Source of the DNA: Candidatus Aminicenantota bacterium
GTDB taxonomy: Bacteria; Acidobacteriota; Aminicenantia; Aminicenantales; Aminicenantaceae
NCBI GenBank assembly: GCA_014727835.1
Contig: WJMT01000022.1
Location: 1-47,858, forward strand
Direction of reading: 5' to 3'
Length of the DNA: 47,858 nucleotides
In this document: positions 16,894-26,514 of the stretch, one piece after another
How the letters are laid out: every line of letters starts with the position of its first letter
Numbering within the stretch: position 1 is the first letter of the stretch
Made by a program: the position numbers and the translations under genes
Notes under the pieces: generated by a model
Database searches by the model: none
The model's input: only the letters and a program-made list of their open reading frames with translations
What the model was told of the DNA's origin: nothing

Positions 16894-17990
16894 CCGAATA
16901 CAAAGATATCTCCTATCTTCACATGTGCTATGGCCTTGCTGAAAAAGCAGTGGGGTGGGCCAGTCCCAATCCTTATGTGGGAGCCGTGATTGAAAAAAAA
17001 GGAATCATTGTGGGCCACGGATATCATGAAATGCCCGGAAAACCCCATGCTGAAGCCGTTGCCTTGGAAAAAGCAGGGGCTCAGTCAAAAGGAGCCACTG
17101 CCTATATAAACCTGGAGCCCTGTGTGCACTGGGGCCGGACACCTCCCTGTATCGATAAGATACTCCAGGCAGATCTCAAGAGAGTGGTGATCTCATCTGT
17201 GGATCCAAATCCGCTGGTGAACGGAAAAGGGATTCAAAGGATGAAAAATGCAGGCATTGAAGTTTCTTTAGGCCTTCTCAAACAAAGAAACGACCGCCTT
17301 AATGAGATTTATTTGAAATACATCCAAAACAACATCCCGTTTGTCACTCTCAAAACAGCTTTGAGCCTGGATGGAAAAACAGCCACCAAAACTCATTCCT
17401 CAAAATGGATATCCTCCCCGGAGACCAGAAAATACATGCATCTTTTAAGAGGAGAACAAGAGGCCATTATGGTGGGAATCAACACCATTCTCCAAGATGA
17501 TCCCCGCTTGACCGTGAGACATCCCAGCTGGCCCGGGAAAAAAATAACCCGGGTCATTGTGGATTCCAAATTGAGAATGCCATCCACAGCAAAAATCCTC
17601 TCCACCTTGTCAAAAGGAGGGGTGATCGTGTTCACCCTGGAACAGTCCATTTCAAAAAATAGAAAGGTTTTGCAGAAAAAAGGGGTGAAGATCGTGAGCC
17701 TCCCGGGAAAAGGCCAAAGAGTGGACATCAAAAAGGTTTTGGAATGGCTGGGAAACCATAAAATATCCAGTGTTCTGGTGGAGGGAGGCAACTTGCTCCA
17801 GACTCATATGCTTGAAAACAAACTGATTGACAAAATCATGATCTCCATCTCGCCAAAACTCGTGGGAGGCCAAGGCGCTCATTGTTTTTTCCAAGGGGCT
17901 GGAGTCCAGACCATCAGCCAGTCTCTGAAAATCAAAGAAATGAATGAATTCCAAATAGGCAACGATATTGTTGTCCAAGGATACATATGA
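16890..17990 (+). CDS. ribD: Bifunctional riboflavin deaminase/reductase RibD
   Basis: RibD carries out the second and third steps of riboflavin synthesis: pyrimidine deamination, then side-chain reduction. The N-terminal deaminase domain (about 1-145) has the zinc motif with PHAEAVAL and EPCVHWGRTPPC, plus SPNPYVGAVI. The C-terminal reductase domain (about 146-366) has VTLKTALSLDGKTAT, GINTILQDDPRLTVR and SVLVEGGNLLQTHML. Length (366 aa) is usual. It overlaps ftsY by ATGA and ribE by a few bases. No FMN riboswitch precedes it, because the gene starts inside ftsY. Confidence 0.96.
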   Translation: MTEYKDISYLHMCYGLAEKAVGWASPNPYVGAVIEKKGIIVGHGYHEMPGKPHAEAVALEKAGAQSKGATAYINLEPCVHWGRTPPCIDKILQADLKRVVISSVDPNPLVNGKGIQRMKNAGIEVSLGLLKQRNDRLNEIYLKYIQNNIPFVTLKTALSLDGKTATKTHSSKWISSPETRKYMHLLRGEQEAIMVGINTILQDDPRLTVRHPSWPGKKITRVIVDSKLRMPSTAKILSTLSKGGVIVFTLEQSISKNRKVLQKKGVKIVSLPGKGQRVDIKKVLEWLGNHKISSVLVEGGNLLQTHMLENKLIDKIMISISPKLVGGQGAHCFFQGAGVQTISQSLKIKEMNEFQIGNDIVVQGYI

Positions 17991-18604
17991 TGTTTACAGG
18001 AATCATCAAACAAACAGGACGATTCAAAGCTTACCATTTAGGCAAAAAGGAGATGTCTATTGACGCTCCGGAAATGGATTGGGCTCTGAATCTTGGAGAC
18101 AGCCTTGCTGTCAATGGGGTCTGCCTGAGCCTCACCAAAAAGAAAAAAGAGGTGCTTTCTTTCAATCTATCTCCAGAGACCCTTAAAACCACCACTTTGG
18201 GGTCTCTGCGCAGAGGGGATCGGTTGAATCTGGAACCCCCTTTGACTCTCTCCGATCCCCTGAGCGGACATCTGGTAACCGGTCATATTGATGACACAGG
18301 AAAAATCCTTAAAGTCATCCCAAGAAAAGAAGGGAAAAGAATTGTGATCACATATCCTTCTCAGCTCAGGCCCTTCTTTATCCCCAAGGGCTCTGTGGCT
18401 GTGGACGGAGTCAGTCTCACCATTGCTTGTCTGGAAGAAAGCCGATTCCAAGTCGAAATCATCCCCCTCACACTCAAAAACACCAATTTATCTGACCTGA
18501 GACCCGGGAGTGAAGTCAATCTGGAATGTGACATCCTCGGAAAATACATGTATAATTACTCTGTTACAAACACCAAAAAATTGATTGAGGATTCAAATAA
18601 ATGA
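17990..18604 (+). CDS. ribE: Riboflavin synthase alpha subunit
   Basis: This enzyme converts two molecules of 6,7-dimethyl-8-ribityllumazine to riboflavin. The two lumazine-binding repeats are clear: repeat 1 starts [12 protein letters not shown] and contains [13 protein letters not shown]; repeat 2 contains [14 protein letters not shown] and [17 protein letters not shown]. The start is set at ATG 17990, giving the family N-terminus MFTGII; an ATG one codon earlier overlaps the ribD stop. The protein is 204 aa. Its stop overlaps ribBA by ATGA. Confidence 0.95.
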   Translation: MFTGIIKQTGRFKAYHLGKKEMSIDAPEMDWALNLGDSLAVNGVCLSLTKKKKEVLSFNLSPETLKTTTLGSLRRGDRLNLEPPLTLSDPLSGHLVTGHIDDTGKILKVIPRKEGKRIVITYPSQLRPFFIPKGSVAVDGVSLTIACLEESRFQVEIIPLTLKNTNLSDLRPGSEVNLECDILGKYMYNYSVTNTKKLIEDSNK

Positions 18605-19818
18605 AAGAACAATCAGCTGTGGCTTCTGTTGAGATGGCCATCAAAACCATAAAACAAGGAAAGCTGCTCATCATTGTTGATGATGAAGACAGGGAAAACG
18701 AGGGAGACCTCGCCTGTGCGGCAGAAAAAGTCACCCCGGATATCATCAACTTTATGGCCAAACACGGGAGAGGACTGATTTGTCTGTCTCTGACAGACGA
18801 GAGGATCAAAGAACTGGACCTTCCCCTGATGGTCAAATCCAACACCGCTCCCTTTCAGACCGCTTTCACTGTGTCCGTGGATGCCAAAGACGGCATCACC
18901 ACCGGAATATCTGCCTATGACAGAGCCAAAACCATCCTCACAGCCATAAATCCGCAGTCTGAGCCCTCAGATCTGGTCAAACCCGGGCATATCTTTCCTC
19001 TGCAGGCTCAAGAAGGAGGAGTGCTGAAACGAGCCGGACAAACAGAGGCATCTGTAGATATCAGCCGGTTGGCTGGATTGACTCCTGCCGGAGTGATTTG
19101 CGAGATCATGAACGAAGACGGGACCATGGCCCGAAGAGACGCACTCGAGCAATTCAGCCAGACTTTTGATATTCCCATTTTGACCATCGCTGAACTCATC
19201 AAATACAGAATGCAAAACGAAATCCTCGTTAAAAAAATCGGTGAAGCCGATCTTCCCACAAAATACGGCCATTTTAAAATCATGATCTTTGAAGACGAGA
19301 TATACCATGAGCATCATGTGGCACTGGTCAAAGGTGACATCAAAAAAGACCAGCCCACCCTTGTCCGGGCCCATTCCCAATGCCTGACCGGAGACACCTT
19401 CCATTCCAGACGGTGCGACTGCGGCGAACAGCTTCACCTGTCCATGAAAATGATTGAAAAAGAGGGGAAAGGGGTCATCCTGTACATGATCGAACATGAA
19501 GGCCGGGGAATCGGATTGGTCAACAAAATCAAGGCCTACGCCATCCAGGAGCTGGGAGAAGACACAGTTGAAGCGAATCGAAAACTGGGATTCAAGCCCG
19601 ATCAAAGGGATTACGGACTGGGAGCACAAATGTTGGTTTCTCTTGGGGTGACCAAGTTACGATTGATCACCAATAATCCCAGAAAATTCATCGGCCTGTC
19701 CGGATATGGACTGGAAATCGTTGAAAGAGTCCCCATTGAAATCCCACCCAATGCCAAAAACCTCAAATACCTGAAGACAAAAAAAGAAAAAATGGGCCAT
19801 ATCCTGGAAATGGTGTAG
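18601..19818 (+). CDS. ribBA: Bifunctional DHBP synthase / GTP cyclohydrolase II
   Basis: This fusion makes both starting substrates of riboflavin. The N-terminal 3,4-dihydroxybutanone-4-phosphate synthase (about 1-205) has [31 protein letters not shown] and [18 protein letters not shown]. The C-terminal GTP cyclohydrolase II (about 206-405) has the zinc motif with three Cys ([18 protein letters not shown]), [16 protein letters not shown] and [14 protein letters not shown]. Length (405 aa) is normal. Lumazine synthase (ribH) is not next to it and is not seen in the window. Confidence 0.96.
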   Translation: MKEQSAVASVEMAIKTIKQGKLLIIVDDEDRENEGDLACAAEKVTPDIINFMAKHGRGLICLSLTDERIKELDLPLMVKSNTAPFQTAFTVSVDAKDGITTGISAYDRAKTILTAINPQSEPSDLVKPGHIFPLQAQEGGVLKRAGQTEASVDISRLAGLTPAGVICEIMNEDGTMARRDALEQFSQTFDIPILTIAELIKYRMQNEILVKKIGEADLPTKYGHFKIMIFEDEIYHEHHVALVKGDIKKDQPTLVRAHSQCLTGDTFHSRRCDCGEQLHLSMKMIEKEGKGVILYMIEHEGRGIGLVNKIKAYAIQELGEDTVEANRKLGFKPDQRDYGLGAQMLVSLGVTKLRLITNNPRKFIGLSGYGLEIVERVPIEIPPNAKNLKYLKTKKEKMGHILEMV

Positions 19819-19830
19819 CCTGTTCTCTGT

Positions 19831-19861
19831 ATCCCCATGAGGAGCCAAGCAATGCGGGGAT
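19831..19861. terminator. Weak inverted repeat between convergent ribBA and dtd
   Basis: ATCCCC (19831-19836) and GGGGAT (19856-19861) could pair around a loop of about 19 nt, followed on the plus strand by TGTCTTTCT. The loop is long and the T-tract poor, so this is at best a weak terminator. It is the only candidate in the 69-bp convergent gap. Confidence 0.25.
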
Positions 19862-19887
19862 GTCTTTCTGCTCGGGAATAATCCTGT

Positions 19888-20325
19888 TTAGGCGGAAAGG
19901 ATAAAGGTCACAGGACCATCATTGACCAGAGAGATCTCCATCCAAGCACCAAAGATACCGGTTTCTGTATGAATGTTGTGTTGTTGAAGCCGCTGCACAA
20001 AAAAATCAAACAATCTCTGTGCTATCTCCGGTTTCTCAGCTTTATCAAAACTGGGCCTCCGTCCTTTCTTAACAGAACCAGCAAGAGTGAACTGGGAGAT
20101 CGCTAAGATATCTCCTCCTGCTTCCTTTATTGAAAGATTCATCTTTCCTTCATCATCAGAAAAAACTCTCAATCCCGATATTTTTTCTGCTAGATATCGA
20201 GCATCATCCTGTGTGTCCCCTTTTTCTATGCCCACTAAAAGACACAAGCCTTTTCCTATTTTTCCTGATGTTCCTTGCCTGGTTATGACATGCGCACTTT
20301 TTACCCTCTGCAGAACAATCTTCAC
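19888..20325 (-). CDS. dtd: D-aminoacyl-tRNA deacylase
   Basis: DTD removes D-amino acids (and glycine from tRNA-Ala) from mischarged tRNA. The 145-aa protein has the family start KIVLQRVKSAHV, the active-site SQFTLAGSVKKGRRPSF (SQFTL motif) and the C-terminal VNDGPVTFIL with the Gly-Pro loop typical of DTD. The start is a GTG that overlaps the murJ stop (GTGA), so the two genes are probably translationally coupled. Confidence 0.95.
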   Translation of the reverse strand: MKIVLQRVKSAHVITRQGTSGKIGKGLCLLVGIEKGDTQDDARYLAEKISGLRVFSDDEGKMNLSIKEAGGDILAISQFTLAGSVKKGRRPSFDKAEKPEIAQRLFDFFVQRLQQHNIHTETGIFGAWMEISLVNDGPVTFILSA

Positions 20326-21908
20326 TTTGAATCCTTGATTTTCTTGATTTTTTTCTTTGATAACATCAATCTGAAAGCTTTCAGCTCCCCCTTATTCAAG
20401 AACAAGCTCAAGATCAAATAAACAGCTATCCCCAAAAAGATGGTTCCTGCAAAAACAATCAATTTATTGAGAAAATTCATATCATAAAAAGAAAAAGACC
20501 GGAAAAACCACCATACTGAAAATCCCATAACAAGCGCGGCCAATCCTGATTTCAAAGCTGAAGCCAGGATTTTTTTCTTCTCCACTTGTCCTATCTTCTT
20601 TTCCAGCAGAACAAACAAAGCTATAAAATTAAAAACAGAAGCAATCGACAAGGCCAGGGCGATTCCTCCCACTTTCAGCGGCCCCATCAGCACAACAGAA
20701 AGAGAAATGTAAATGATCATCACAAAAAAAGCGACCACTGCAGGAGTCTTGGTGTCTTTTAAAGAATAAAACGCAGGCGCAATGATCTTCACCCCAGAAA
20801 TAAAAGGAAGACTTAATGAAAAAAACAGAAGACAGGAAGCGGTCATGGCAGTGGATTCCGCATCAAACCGGCCTCTCTGATACAAAATGTGAATGATCGG
20901 ACGGCTCAGGACAAACAAACCCACCATGGCCGGGATGGTGATGAAATAGATGGCCCTCAAAGAAAATGAAAGGGTCTTTTTCACACCGGCATAGTCTTTG
21001 GATGCGGCTAAATCCGAAAACGTTGGCAAAAGCGCAATGGACAGAGCAATGGAAAACAGACCCAGAGTGAATTCCTGAACTCTAGATGAGTAATAGAGCG
21101 AGGAAACGCTTCCCCCTTCCAAGGTGGATGCAATCATCCGGCTGAGAGCAAAATTGATTTGGTGAATACCCGCTCCAAAAATACCGGGGATCATCAGCTT
21201 GACCACCTTTCGAACCGCCGGATGCCTGAAAGAAAGTAATGGCTTGAACCGCATTCCTTTTTTCCATAAAAAAGGAATCTGAAATCCAAGCTGCACCGCT
21301 CCTCCCACCACCACACCCACTGCAAAGACCAAAGCAGGTTCCCTGCTGCGGGCCGCAAATAGGGCGGCGGCTGTGATGACAGAAATGTTGAACAACACAG
21401 GAGTCAGTGCCGGAACAAAAAACTTATGAAACGAGTTCAATATCGCCATAGCCAGAGCAGCCAGGCTGACCAGTAGAATATAGGGAAACATGATCCGAGT
21501 GAGGAGTATGGTCAGCTTTATCTTTCCCTGGACATCTTGAAATCCAAACGCAATGACCTTCACCAGAAGGGGCGAAAACACAATGCCCAGGACAACCAGT
21601 ACCGCCATCACCAGGGTTAGGTCAAAAAAGAAGATATTGGCAAACCGCCACAGTTTTTCCCGGTTCTCTTCCTTTTTCAAGTTGGTGAAAACCGGGATGA
21701 ATGCTGAAGTCATGGCCCCTTCAGCTGTCAACCGCCTCAGTAAATTCGGGATGATGTAAGCAATGGTGAAGGCATCTGCACTCGCTCCTGTCCCGAGAAA
21801 GAAAGCCTGAATCATATCTCTCAAGTATCCCAGGATTCGGCTCAATAAGGTGGGAATAGAGACAGCAAAAGTGGACCTGAGTAACCGGCGGCTGCTTTGT
21901 TGATCCAT
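20322..21908 (-). CDS. murJ: Lipid II flippase MurJ
   Basis: MurJ moves lipid II across the inner membrane for peptidoglycan synthesis. The sequence shows about 14 hydrophobic helices and the family N-terminal motif STFAVSIPTLLSRILGYLRD followed by GTGASADAFTIAYIIPNLLR and AEGAMTSAFIPVF. I take ATG 21908 because it leaves about 10 residues before the first helix, as in the family, giving 528 aa. The frame also has an ATG at 21980 with an AGGTGG site, which would add 24 residues (552 aa) but would overlap the rpsT promoter on the other strand. Confidence 0.93.
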   Translation of the reverse strand: MDQQSSRRLLRSTFAVSIPTLLSRILGYLRDMIQAFFLGTGASADAFTIAYIIPNLLRRLTAEGAMTSAFIPVFTNLKKEENREKLWRFANIFFFDLTLVMAVLVVLGIVFSPLLVKVIAFGFQDVQGKIKLTILLTRIMFPYILLVSLAALAMAILNSFHKFFVPALTPVLFNISVITAAALFAARSREPALVFAVGVVVGGAVQLGFQIPFLWKKGMRFKPLLSFRHPAVRKVVKLMIPGIFGAGIHQINFALSRMIASTLEGGSVSSLYYSSRVQEFTLGLFSIALSIALLPTFSDLAASKDYAGVKKTLSFSLRAIYFITIPAMVGLFVLSRPIIHILYQRGRFDAESTAMTASCLLFFSLSLPFISGVKIIAPAFYSLKDTKTPAVVAFFVMIIYISLSVVLMGPLKVGGIALALSIASVFNFIALFVLLEKKIGQVEKKKILASALKSGLAALVMGFSVWWFFRSFSFYDMNFLNKLIVFAGTIFLGIAVYLILSLFLNKGELKAFRLMLSKKKIKKIKDSK

Positions 21909-21951
21909 TTGTTTATCCCAATCTATCTGTTTCAAGTCACCTATGAATGAG

Positions 21952-21980
21952 TTGACAATTCCTGACAGATATTTTATCAT
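21952..21980 (+). promoter_or_regulatory. Sigma-70-type promoter for rpsT
   Basis: TTGACA (21952-21957), 17 bp, TATCAT (21975-21980). The predicted leader is about 23 nt and holds AGGAG (21999-22003), six bases before ATG 22010. Confidence 0.75.
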
Positions 21981-22009
21981 ACACCACCTATTTTCTATAG
22001 GAGAAACAA

Positions 22010-22276
22010 ATGGCTCAACACAAAGCTGCGAAGAAACACATCAGACAGACTTTCAGAAGACATGCAATCAACAAAAAGAATAAGACTGTTCTCAGAAGAC
22101 AGATCAAAAGATTAAGGACAGCGATTGAAAACAAAGATAAAAAGCAGGCCCTCAAACTTCTCCCTGAGACCTTTTCTGTGATAGACCAAGCCGCCAAAAA
22201 AGGAACCATCCATCACAAAACAGCGGACCGCTACAAGTCAAGATTGAATAAAAAGGTCTCCTCTATTCCTTCATAA
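22010..22276 (+). CDS. rpsT: 30S ribosomal protein S20
   Basis: S20 is a small basic helical protein that binds 16S rRNA. The 88-aa sequence has the family pattern: a start of HKAAKKHIRQTFRRHAINKK, a Lys/Arg-rich helical body, and KKGTIHHKTADRYKSRLNKK near the end. It has its own promoter and a strong AGGAG site. It stands alone on the plus strand between the divergent murJ and the convergent holA, whose stop lies 4 bp away. Confidence 0.96.
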   Translation: MAQHKAAKKHIRQTFRRHAINKKNKTVLRRQIKRLRTAIENKDKKQALKLLPETFSVIDQAAKKGTIHHKTADRYKSRLNKKVSSIPS

Positions 22277-22277
22277 A

Positions 22278-22303
22278 GGTCATCTCTGACCCGCCCTTTT
22301 TTT
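22278..22303 (+). terminator. Possible weak terminator for rpsT inside the holA 3' end
   Basis: GGTCA (22278-22282) can pair with TGACC (22287-22291) over a 4-nt loop; seven T follow at 22297-22303 after a 5-nt gap. The stem is short and the T-run displaced, so support is limited. The sequence also codes for the last residues of HolA on the other strand. Confidence 0.3.
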
Positions 22304-23371
22304 GCAGTAGTCAAAAAGAAATCCATCCATAAGATCCTGAAAAGAAAGACCAGTGGTCTTGATTTTCAAATCAATTTCTTTGAGCTGTTCCAGATAATAT
22401 CTCAGTTCCCGGACAGGAATTTTTTCTGCAAAATCAATGATCTGAACAAATTTTCTGTTGTACAAATCTTTAAATCTTTCAGGAATAAAGGGCTTGATTT
22501 CCTTAAATATGGATTTCTTATCTTTTTCCCCTTGGATAAGGCGCAGTTTAGCCAGAAGAATATCATTGAAAAATCCAGATATCTCGTCCATGATGACCAC
22601 AGGATGAATGTTTTCTTTTTCAATGAGCTTGTTCAGAGTGAAAACACATTTTTGGAAATCAGCTTCTTCCAGATCATTGGTGATCTCCCATTTTATGAAT
22701 GGTTTGATCCATCCTGAGATCAGCTCCACATCTTGGACTCGAATGCGGTTTTGTTTTCCTGTAAATGTGGCCAGTTTGGTGATCTCATTGCTCAATCTTC
22801 TTAGGTCATTACCCGCAAATTCAACCAACTTTGCATTGGCATGATAATCCATGGTCTTCCCCTGTTTTTGAACCTGCTCACGGATCCAGCTGTAGAGCTT
22901 TTTTCCCTTTAGGGAGTCGAGTCTGATGATACAAACAGAATCCTTAGGCACGGATTGGAATAATTTTAACAACGGGAAAGTCTTTTTGGTTTTTTGGTTA
23001 AATATGATGATCAGGACTGTCTTCTCAGAAGGGGAAGCCAGATAGGACTTGAGCATTTCTTGTTCAGACGGGGACAGCTGTTCCTCTTTTCCGGGGGTGT
23101 ATTGTTTTTTCCGGGAAGGGATTTCAACCTGGATCAGCCGGAACAGAGATGACAGCAAAGGCAGGGTTCGGGCTGAATCAATGATGTCCGCCCAAGAATC
23201 GGTCCTCAGGTCATACTTTTCCACCCGGATCTCATCCGATTTGTCTTCAGGAGGGCTCAGCTGAATGTCATGAATGAATTGGAATGCCGGGAATGCTTCT
23301 TCGCCGTGAAAAAAATAAACAGGTTTGAGGCGGTCTTTGTTCTGGGGAATCGCTCCATAAAAAGAACTCAC
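22280..23371 (-). CDS. holA: DNA polymerase III subunit delta
   Basis: The delta subunit opens the sliding clamp within the clamp loader. The 363-aa length and helical architecture fit, with family segments PVYFFHGEEAFPAFQFI near the N-terminus (usually a YLxxGxExxL pattern), the core LVEFAGNDLRRLSNEITKLA and a C-terminal domain with ILLAKLRLIQGEK. The start is GTG. It lies 4 bp after lptE and is cotranscribed with leuS-lptE. The leuS-lptE-holA order is a known conserved cluster, which supports both neighbours. Confidence 0.9.
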   Translation of the reverse strand: MSSFYGAIPQNKDRLKPVYFFHGEEAFPAFQFIHDIQLSPPEDKSDEIRVEKYDLRTDSWADIIDSARTLPLLSSLFRLIQVEIPSRKKQYTPGKEEQLSPSEQEMLKSYLASPSEKTVLIIIFNQKTKKTFPLLKLFQSVPKDSVCIIRLDSLKGKKLYSWIREQVQKQGKTMDYHANAKLVEFAGNDLRRLSNEITKLATFTGKQNRIRVQDVELISGWIKPFIKWEITNDLEEADFQKCVFTLNKLIEKENIHPVVIMDEISGFFNDILLAKLRLIQGEKDKKSIFKEIKPFIPERFKDLYNRKFVQIIDFAEKIPVRELRYYLEQLKEIDLKIKTTGLSFQDLMDGFLFDYCKKRAGQR

Positions 23372-23375
23372 AGTC

Positions 23376-23885
23376 TTAAAAACCCTCCAAGATCATGATG
23401 ACAAGGCTTCTGGCAAAATTCCCTGAGATATCTTCGATCGCTTCTGTCTCCACAGTCTCAAAATCCACTCCCTCTTGCACTTCATATTCCTTCTTATAAA
23501 CAAAACTGGGATTTGAATAAAACACCCGGCCCTCTACCAAGTCTGTTAGGGTGATCTTGGCAATAATAGTGATGTTGTAGCGGTCTGCGGTGGCTTGGCC
23601 TGAAAAAGCGATGGGATTGACCCGAAATGCTGTAATTTCTCCAATGAGCACAGCATCAGCCAGCTGTCTGTCATCCGCGATATCCACTTTTCCCCTGGCC
23701 ACAAGCTCATCAATCACGCTTCTGGTCAGCTTCACATCCAGCTCAAAACGGGAAGTGGAATTTTCAAACATAGGGACATGGATCTTTTCAATATGAGGGG
23801 GAAGAGAGCTTCCTGTGCCTCTCAGATGATATCCGCAGGAGCACAAAAACAAACACAAGAGAACAAGAGCTGAATATTTCTTCAT
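23376..23885 (-). CDS. lptE: LPS-assembly lipoprotein LptE
   Basis: LptE is the outer-membrane lipoprotein plug of the LptD translocon. The signal peptide ends in a lipobox (LFLCSCGYHLRG, Cys about residue 17), and CGYHLRG is the classic LptE N-terminus. Further family features are IEKIHVPMFENSTSRFELDV, TRSVIDELVARG and ADAVLIGEITAF. Length (169 aa) is normal. lptD is not in the window, but lptB and the lptC/lptA fusion are. The gene lies 12 bp after leuS. Confidence 0.92.
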   Translation of the reverse strand: MKKYSALVLLCLFLCSCGYHLRGTGSSLPPHIEKIHVPMFENSTSRFELDVKLTRSVIDELVARGKVDIADDRQLADAVLIGEITAFRVNPIAFSGQATADRYNITIIAKITLTDLVEGRVFYSNPSFVYKKEYEVQEGVDFETVETEAIEDISGNFARSLVIMILEGF

Positions 23886-23897
23886 ATGCCTATTCCT

Positions 23898-26381
23898 TCA
23901 CACCACAATATTCACCAATTTGTTTTGGACATAGATGATCTTCCGTGGTTTTTTATCCCGGATGTATTTGTTGATGTTCTCCAAACCCAGAGCCTGTTGT
24001 TTGACGGTTTGTACAGGAGTGTTTCTTTCCGCTTCAAATTTGCCCCTCAATTTTCCATTGACCTGAACCACAATGGTCACTGTGTCTTCCTTCAACAGCT
24101 TGGGGTCATATTCGGGCCAAGAACACAGCATCAAGCGGGACTTATGCCCTGTACATCCCCATAATTCCTCTGAAATATGAGGAGCAAACGGTGACAGCAG
24201 TTTGAGAAGTGCGATCAAACTTTCGGTCAACACTCTCTGTCCGGCTTGAGTGGATTTCAATTCAGGGGCTGTTTTTTTGAGTTCATTGAAAAATTCCATG
24301 ATGGAACTGATGGCCGTGTTCAAATGATACCGGTCTCTGATATCTTCGGTGACTTTTTGGACGGTCTGATGCCTTTTTCTTTGGATGCTGCGGATGTCGT
24401 CAGAAGACCGGTCCTCTATCGGGGCTTCTTTGGCTGTTTTCTGGAACAAGCTGAGGTTTTGCTGGAAAAAGGTCCAAACCCGGTTTAGGAACCGGAAGCA
24501 CCCTTCAATACTTTGATCATCCCAGGCAAACTCCTTTTCCGGAGGAGCCGCAAACAGAATGAAAAGCCGGACTGTATCAGCTCCGTATCTGTGGATCATG
24601 TCATCCGGGTCCACCACATTTCCTTTTGACTTGGACATGGCTGATCCATCTTTGGTCACCATTCCCTGACTGAGGTAATGAGGAAAGGGCTCATCCAGAT
24701 CAGTCAGACCTAAGTCTCTCAAGATCTTACAGAAAAAGCGGGCATAGATGAGATGGAGAATGGCATGTTCCACTCCCCCCACATAAATATCCACTGGAAG
24801 CCAGTGAGCTGCTTTTTCCGGCTGGAAAGGAAGGTTTTTTTCCTCTGGGGAACAGTACCGGAAATAGTACCATGACGAATCAAAAAAGGTATCCATGGTG
24901 TCTGTCTCGCGTCTGGCCTCTCCCTGGCATCGGGGACATCTGGTGTGAACAAATTCATCAGAGTTTTCCAAAGGAGATCCTTCTCCTTCTTTGAACTGGA
25001 CATCCGCAGGCAGTGTCACAGGCAGGTCTTGATAGGGAACTCTGACGACCCCGCATTTTGAACAGTAAATAATGGGAATCGGTGTTCCCCAGTAGCGCTG
25101 CCTGGAGATCCCCCAATCTCTCAACCGATAAAGAACCGTCTCTTTTCCCTTTCCAATATCCTGCAGCTTTTTCACCATCTCTGAAATAGCCTGATGTGAA
25201 GTTTTCCCTGAATAAGGCCCTGAATGGACCAATGTTCCATAGTCAGTAAAAACACCTTCCGATTCCTCGGGCTCCTGGTCTTCCACAGGCAAGATCACTT
25301 CTTTGATGGGCAGAGAGTATTTTTGGGCAAACTCAAAGTCCCTCTCATCATGAGCAGGAACAGCCATGATCGCTCCGGTCCCGTATTCCATTAAAACATA
25401 GTTGGCGATCCATATGGGAATGGTTTGCTTGGTGAACGGATTGAACGCCTTTCTCCCGGTGTCAATCCCCTCTTTCTCTTCTTCCAGAACCTCCTCACCG
25501 CTCCTCTGCTGACGCCTTTTTTTCTCGATCCAGCTGCGCTTGAGTTTCTCATCTTTGGACCCTTGGATTAACTTCAAACACAGGGGATGTTCAGGAGACA
25601 GCACCAGAAAAGTCGCTCCGTAGACAGTGTCGATGCGGGTGGTGAACGTCTCAATCGATATATCAGAATCAGAAACATCAAAAAACAATTGAGCGCCTCT
25701 GCTTTTGCCTATCCAATTCCTCTGCATGGCAATGACATTTTGCGGCCATTGAGAGAGCTTTTGGTGCCCTGAAAGAAGTTCCTCGGCATATTCGGTGATC
25801 TTTAAAAACCACTGCTCCATATGCTTCTGCTCCACTTCAGAATCGCATCTCCAGCATTTTTCGCTGATAACCTGTTCATTAGCCAGAACTGTCTGACAGT
25901 CCGGGCACCAATTCACATAGCTTTTTTTACGATAGGCCAATCCCTTCTCAAACATTTTCAAAAAAATCCACTGATTCCATCTATAATATTCTGGGAGACA
26001 GGTGTTGACCTCTCTTGACCAATCATAACTGAATCCCAGCCTTTTCAACTGATCTTTCATGTGGGATATATTGCCCAATGTCCACTCTCTGGGATGGATT
26101 CCTTTTTTGATGGCCGCATTTTCCGCAGGCATCCCAAAGGCGTCCCATCCTATGGGATGAAGAACATTAAAGCCATTCATGGTCTTGTACCGAGAAATCA
26201 CATCCAAAATTGAAAAATTCCTGACATGTCCCATATGGATCCGTCCGGATGGATACGGATACATCTCTAAAGTATAGTATTTCGGCTTATCCGGATCTTC
26301 TGTGACTTTAAAACTCTCTTCATTCGCCCATATGTCCTGCCACTTTTTTTCAATGGCTTTAAAGTCATATTTTTCACTCAT
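23898..26381 (-). CDS. leuS: Leucine-tRNA ligase
   Basis: This class I synthetase charges tRNA-Leu. It is complete at 827 aa from ATG 26381 (MSEKYDFKAIEKKWQDIW). The HIGH motif is in MYPYPSGRIHMGHVRNF, the editing domain contains TTRIDTVYGATFLVLSPEHP, and KMSKS reads SAMSKSKGNVVDPDDM. Two Cys pairs (NWCPDCQTVLANEQ; KCWRCDSE) and a second zinc-like set (CSKCGVVRV; TRCPRCQGE) are visible. A TTG start ten codons upstream is possible, but the internal ATG has a GAGG site and the family N-terminus. Read from a promoter at 26453-26481. Confidence 0.97.
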   Translation of the reverse strand: MSEKYDFKAIEKKWQDIWANEESFKVTEDPDKPKYYTLEMYPYPSGRIHMGHVRNFSILDVISRYKTMNGFNVLHPIGWDAFGMPAENAAIKKGIHPREWTLGNISHMKDQLKRLGFSYDWSREVNTCLPEYYRWNQWIFLKMFEKGLAYRKKSYVNWCPDCQTVLANEQVISEKCWRCDSEVEQKHMEQWFLKITEYAEELLSGHQKLSQWPQNVIAMQRNWIGKSRGAQLFFDVSDSDISIETFTTRIDTVYGATFLVLSPEHPLCLKLIQGSKDEKLKRSWIEKKRRQQRSGEEVLEEEKEGIDTGRKAFNPFTKQTIPIWIANYVLMEYGTGAIMAVPAHDERDFEFAQKYSLPIKEVILPVEDQEPEESEGVFTDYGTLVHSGPYSGKTSHQAISEMVKKLQDIGKGKETVLYRLRDWGISRQRYWGTPIPIIYCSKCGVVRVPYQDLPVTLPADVQFKEGEGSPLENSDEFVHTRCPRCQGEARRETDTMDTFFDSSWYYFRYCSPEEKNLPFQPEKAAHWLPVDIYVGGVEHAILHLIYARFFCKILRDLGLTDLDEPFPHYLSQGMVTKDGSAMSKSKGNVVDPDDMIHRYGADTVRLFILFAAPPEKEFAWDDQSIEGCFRFLNRVWTFFQQNLSLFQKTAKEAPIEDRSSDDIRSIQRKRHQTVQKVTEDIRDRYHLNTAISSIMEFFNELKKTAPELKSTQAGQRVLTESLIALLKLLSPFAPHISEELWGCTGHKSRLMLCSWPEYDPKLLKEDTVTIVVQVNGKLRGKFEAERNTPVQTVKQQALGLENINKYIRDKKPRKIIYVQNKLVNIVV

Positions 26382-26452
26382 GTTCCATGTCCTCTGTCTC
26401 TTTATCCTCAAATGAAATGCTTGCTCTGGAATTCAATCTTCCATATGAATCC

Positions 26453-26481
26453 AGGATAGGTGTATACCCCTTAAAAGTCAA
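26453..26481 (-). promoter_or_regulatory. Sigma-70-type promoter for leuS-lptE-holA
   Basis: On the minus strand TTGACT (26481-26476), 17 bp, TATCCT (26458-26453). The predicted leader to ATG 26381 is about 65 nt. I see no clear T-box or leader peptide in it. Confidence 0.6.
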
Positions 26482-26514
26482 GAATCCGACTCAAACTGTC
26501 AAAGATCCGATCCA

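Noticed and set aside
16690..17000. FMN riboswitch expected upstream of the riboflavin genes
   Set aside because: ribD starts inside the end of ftsY, leaving no leader, and no RFN-like element was seen.
19819..19887. Lumazine synthase (ribH) expected after ribBA
   Set aside because: The gap to the convergent dtd gene is only 69 bp and codes for nothing recognisable; ribH must be elsewhere.
26382..26452. T-box or leader-peptide attenuator in the leuS leader
   Set aside because: Only an imperfect inverted repeat (TGGATTC/GAATTCCA) is seen; there is no T-box sequence, Leu-codon run or terminator.
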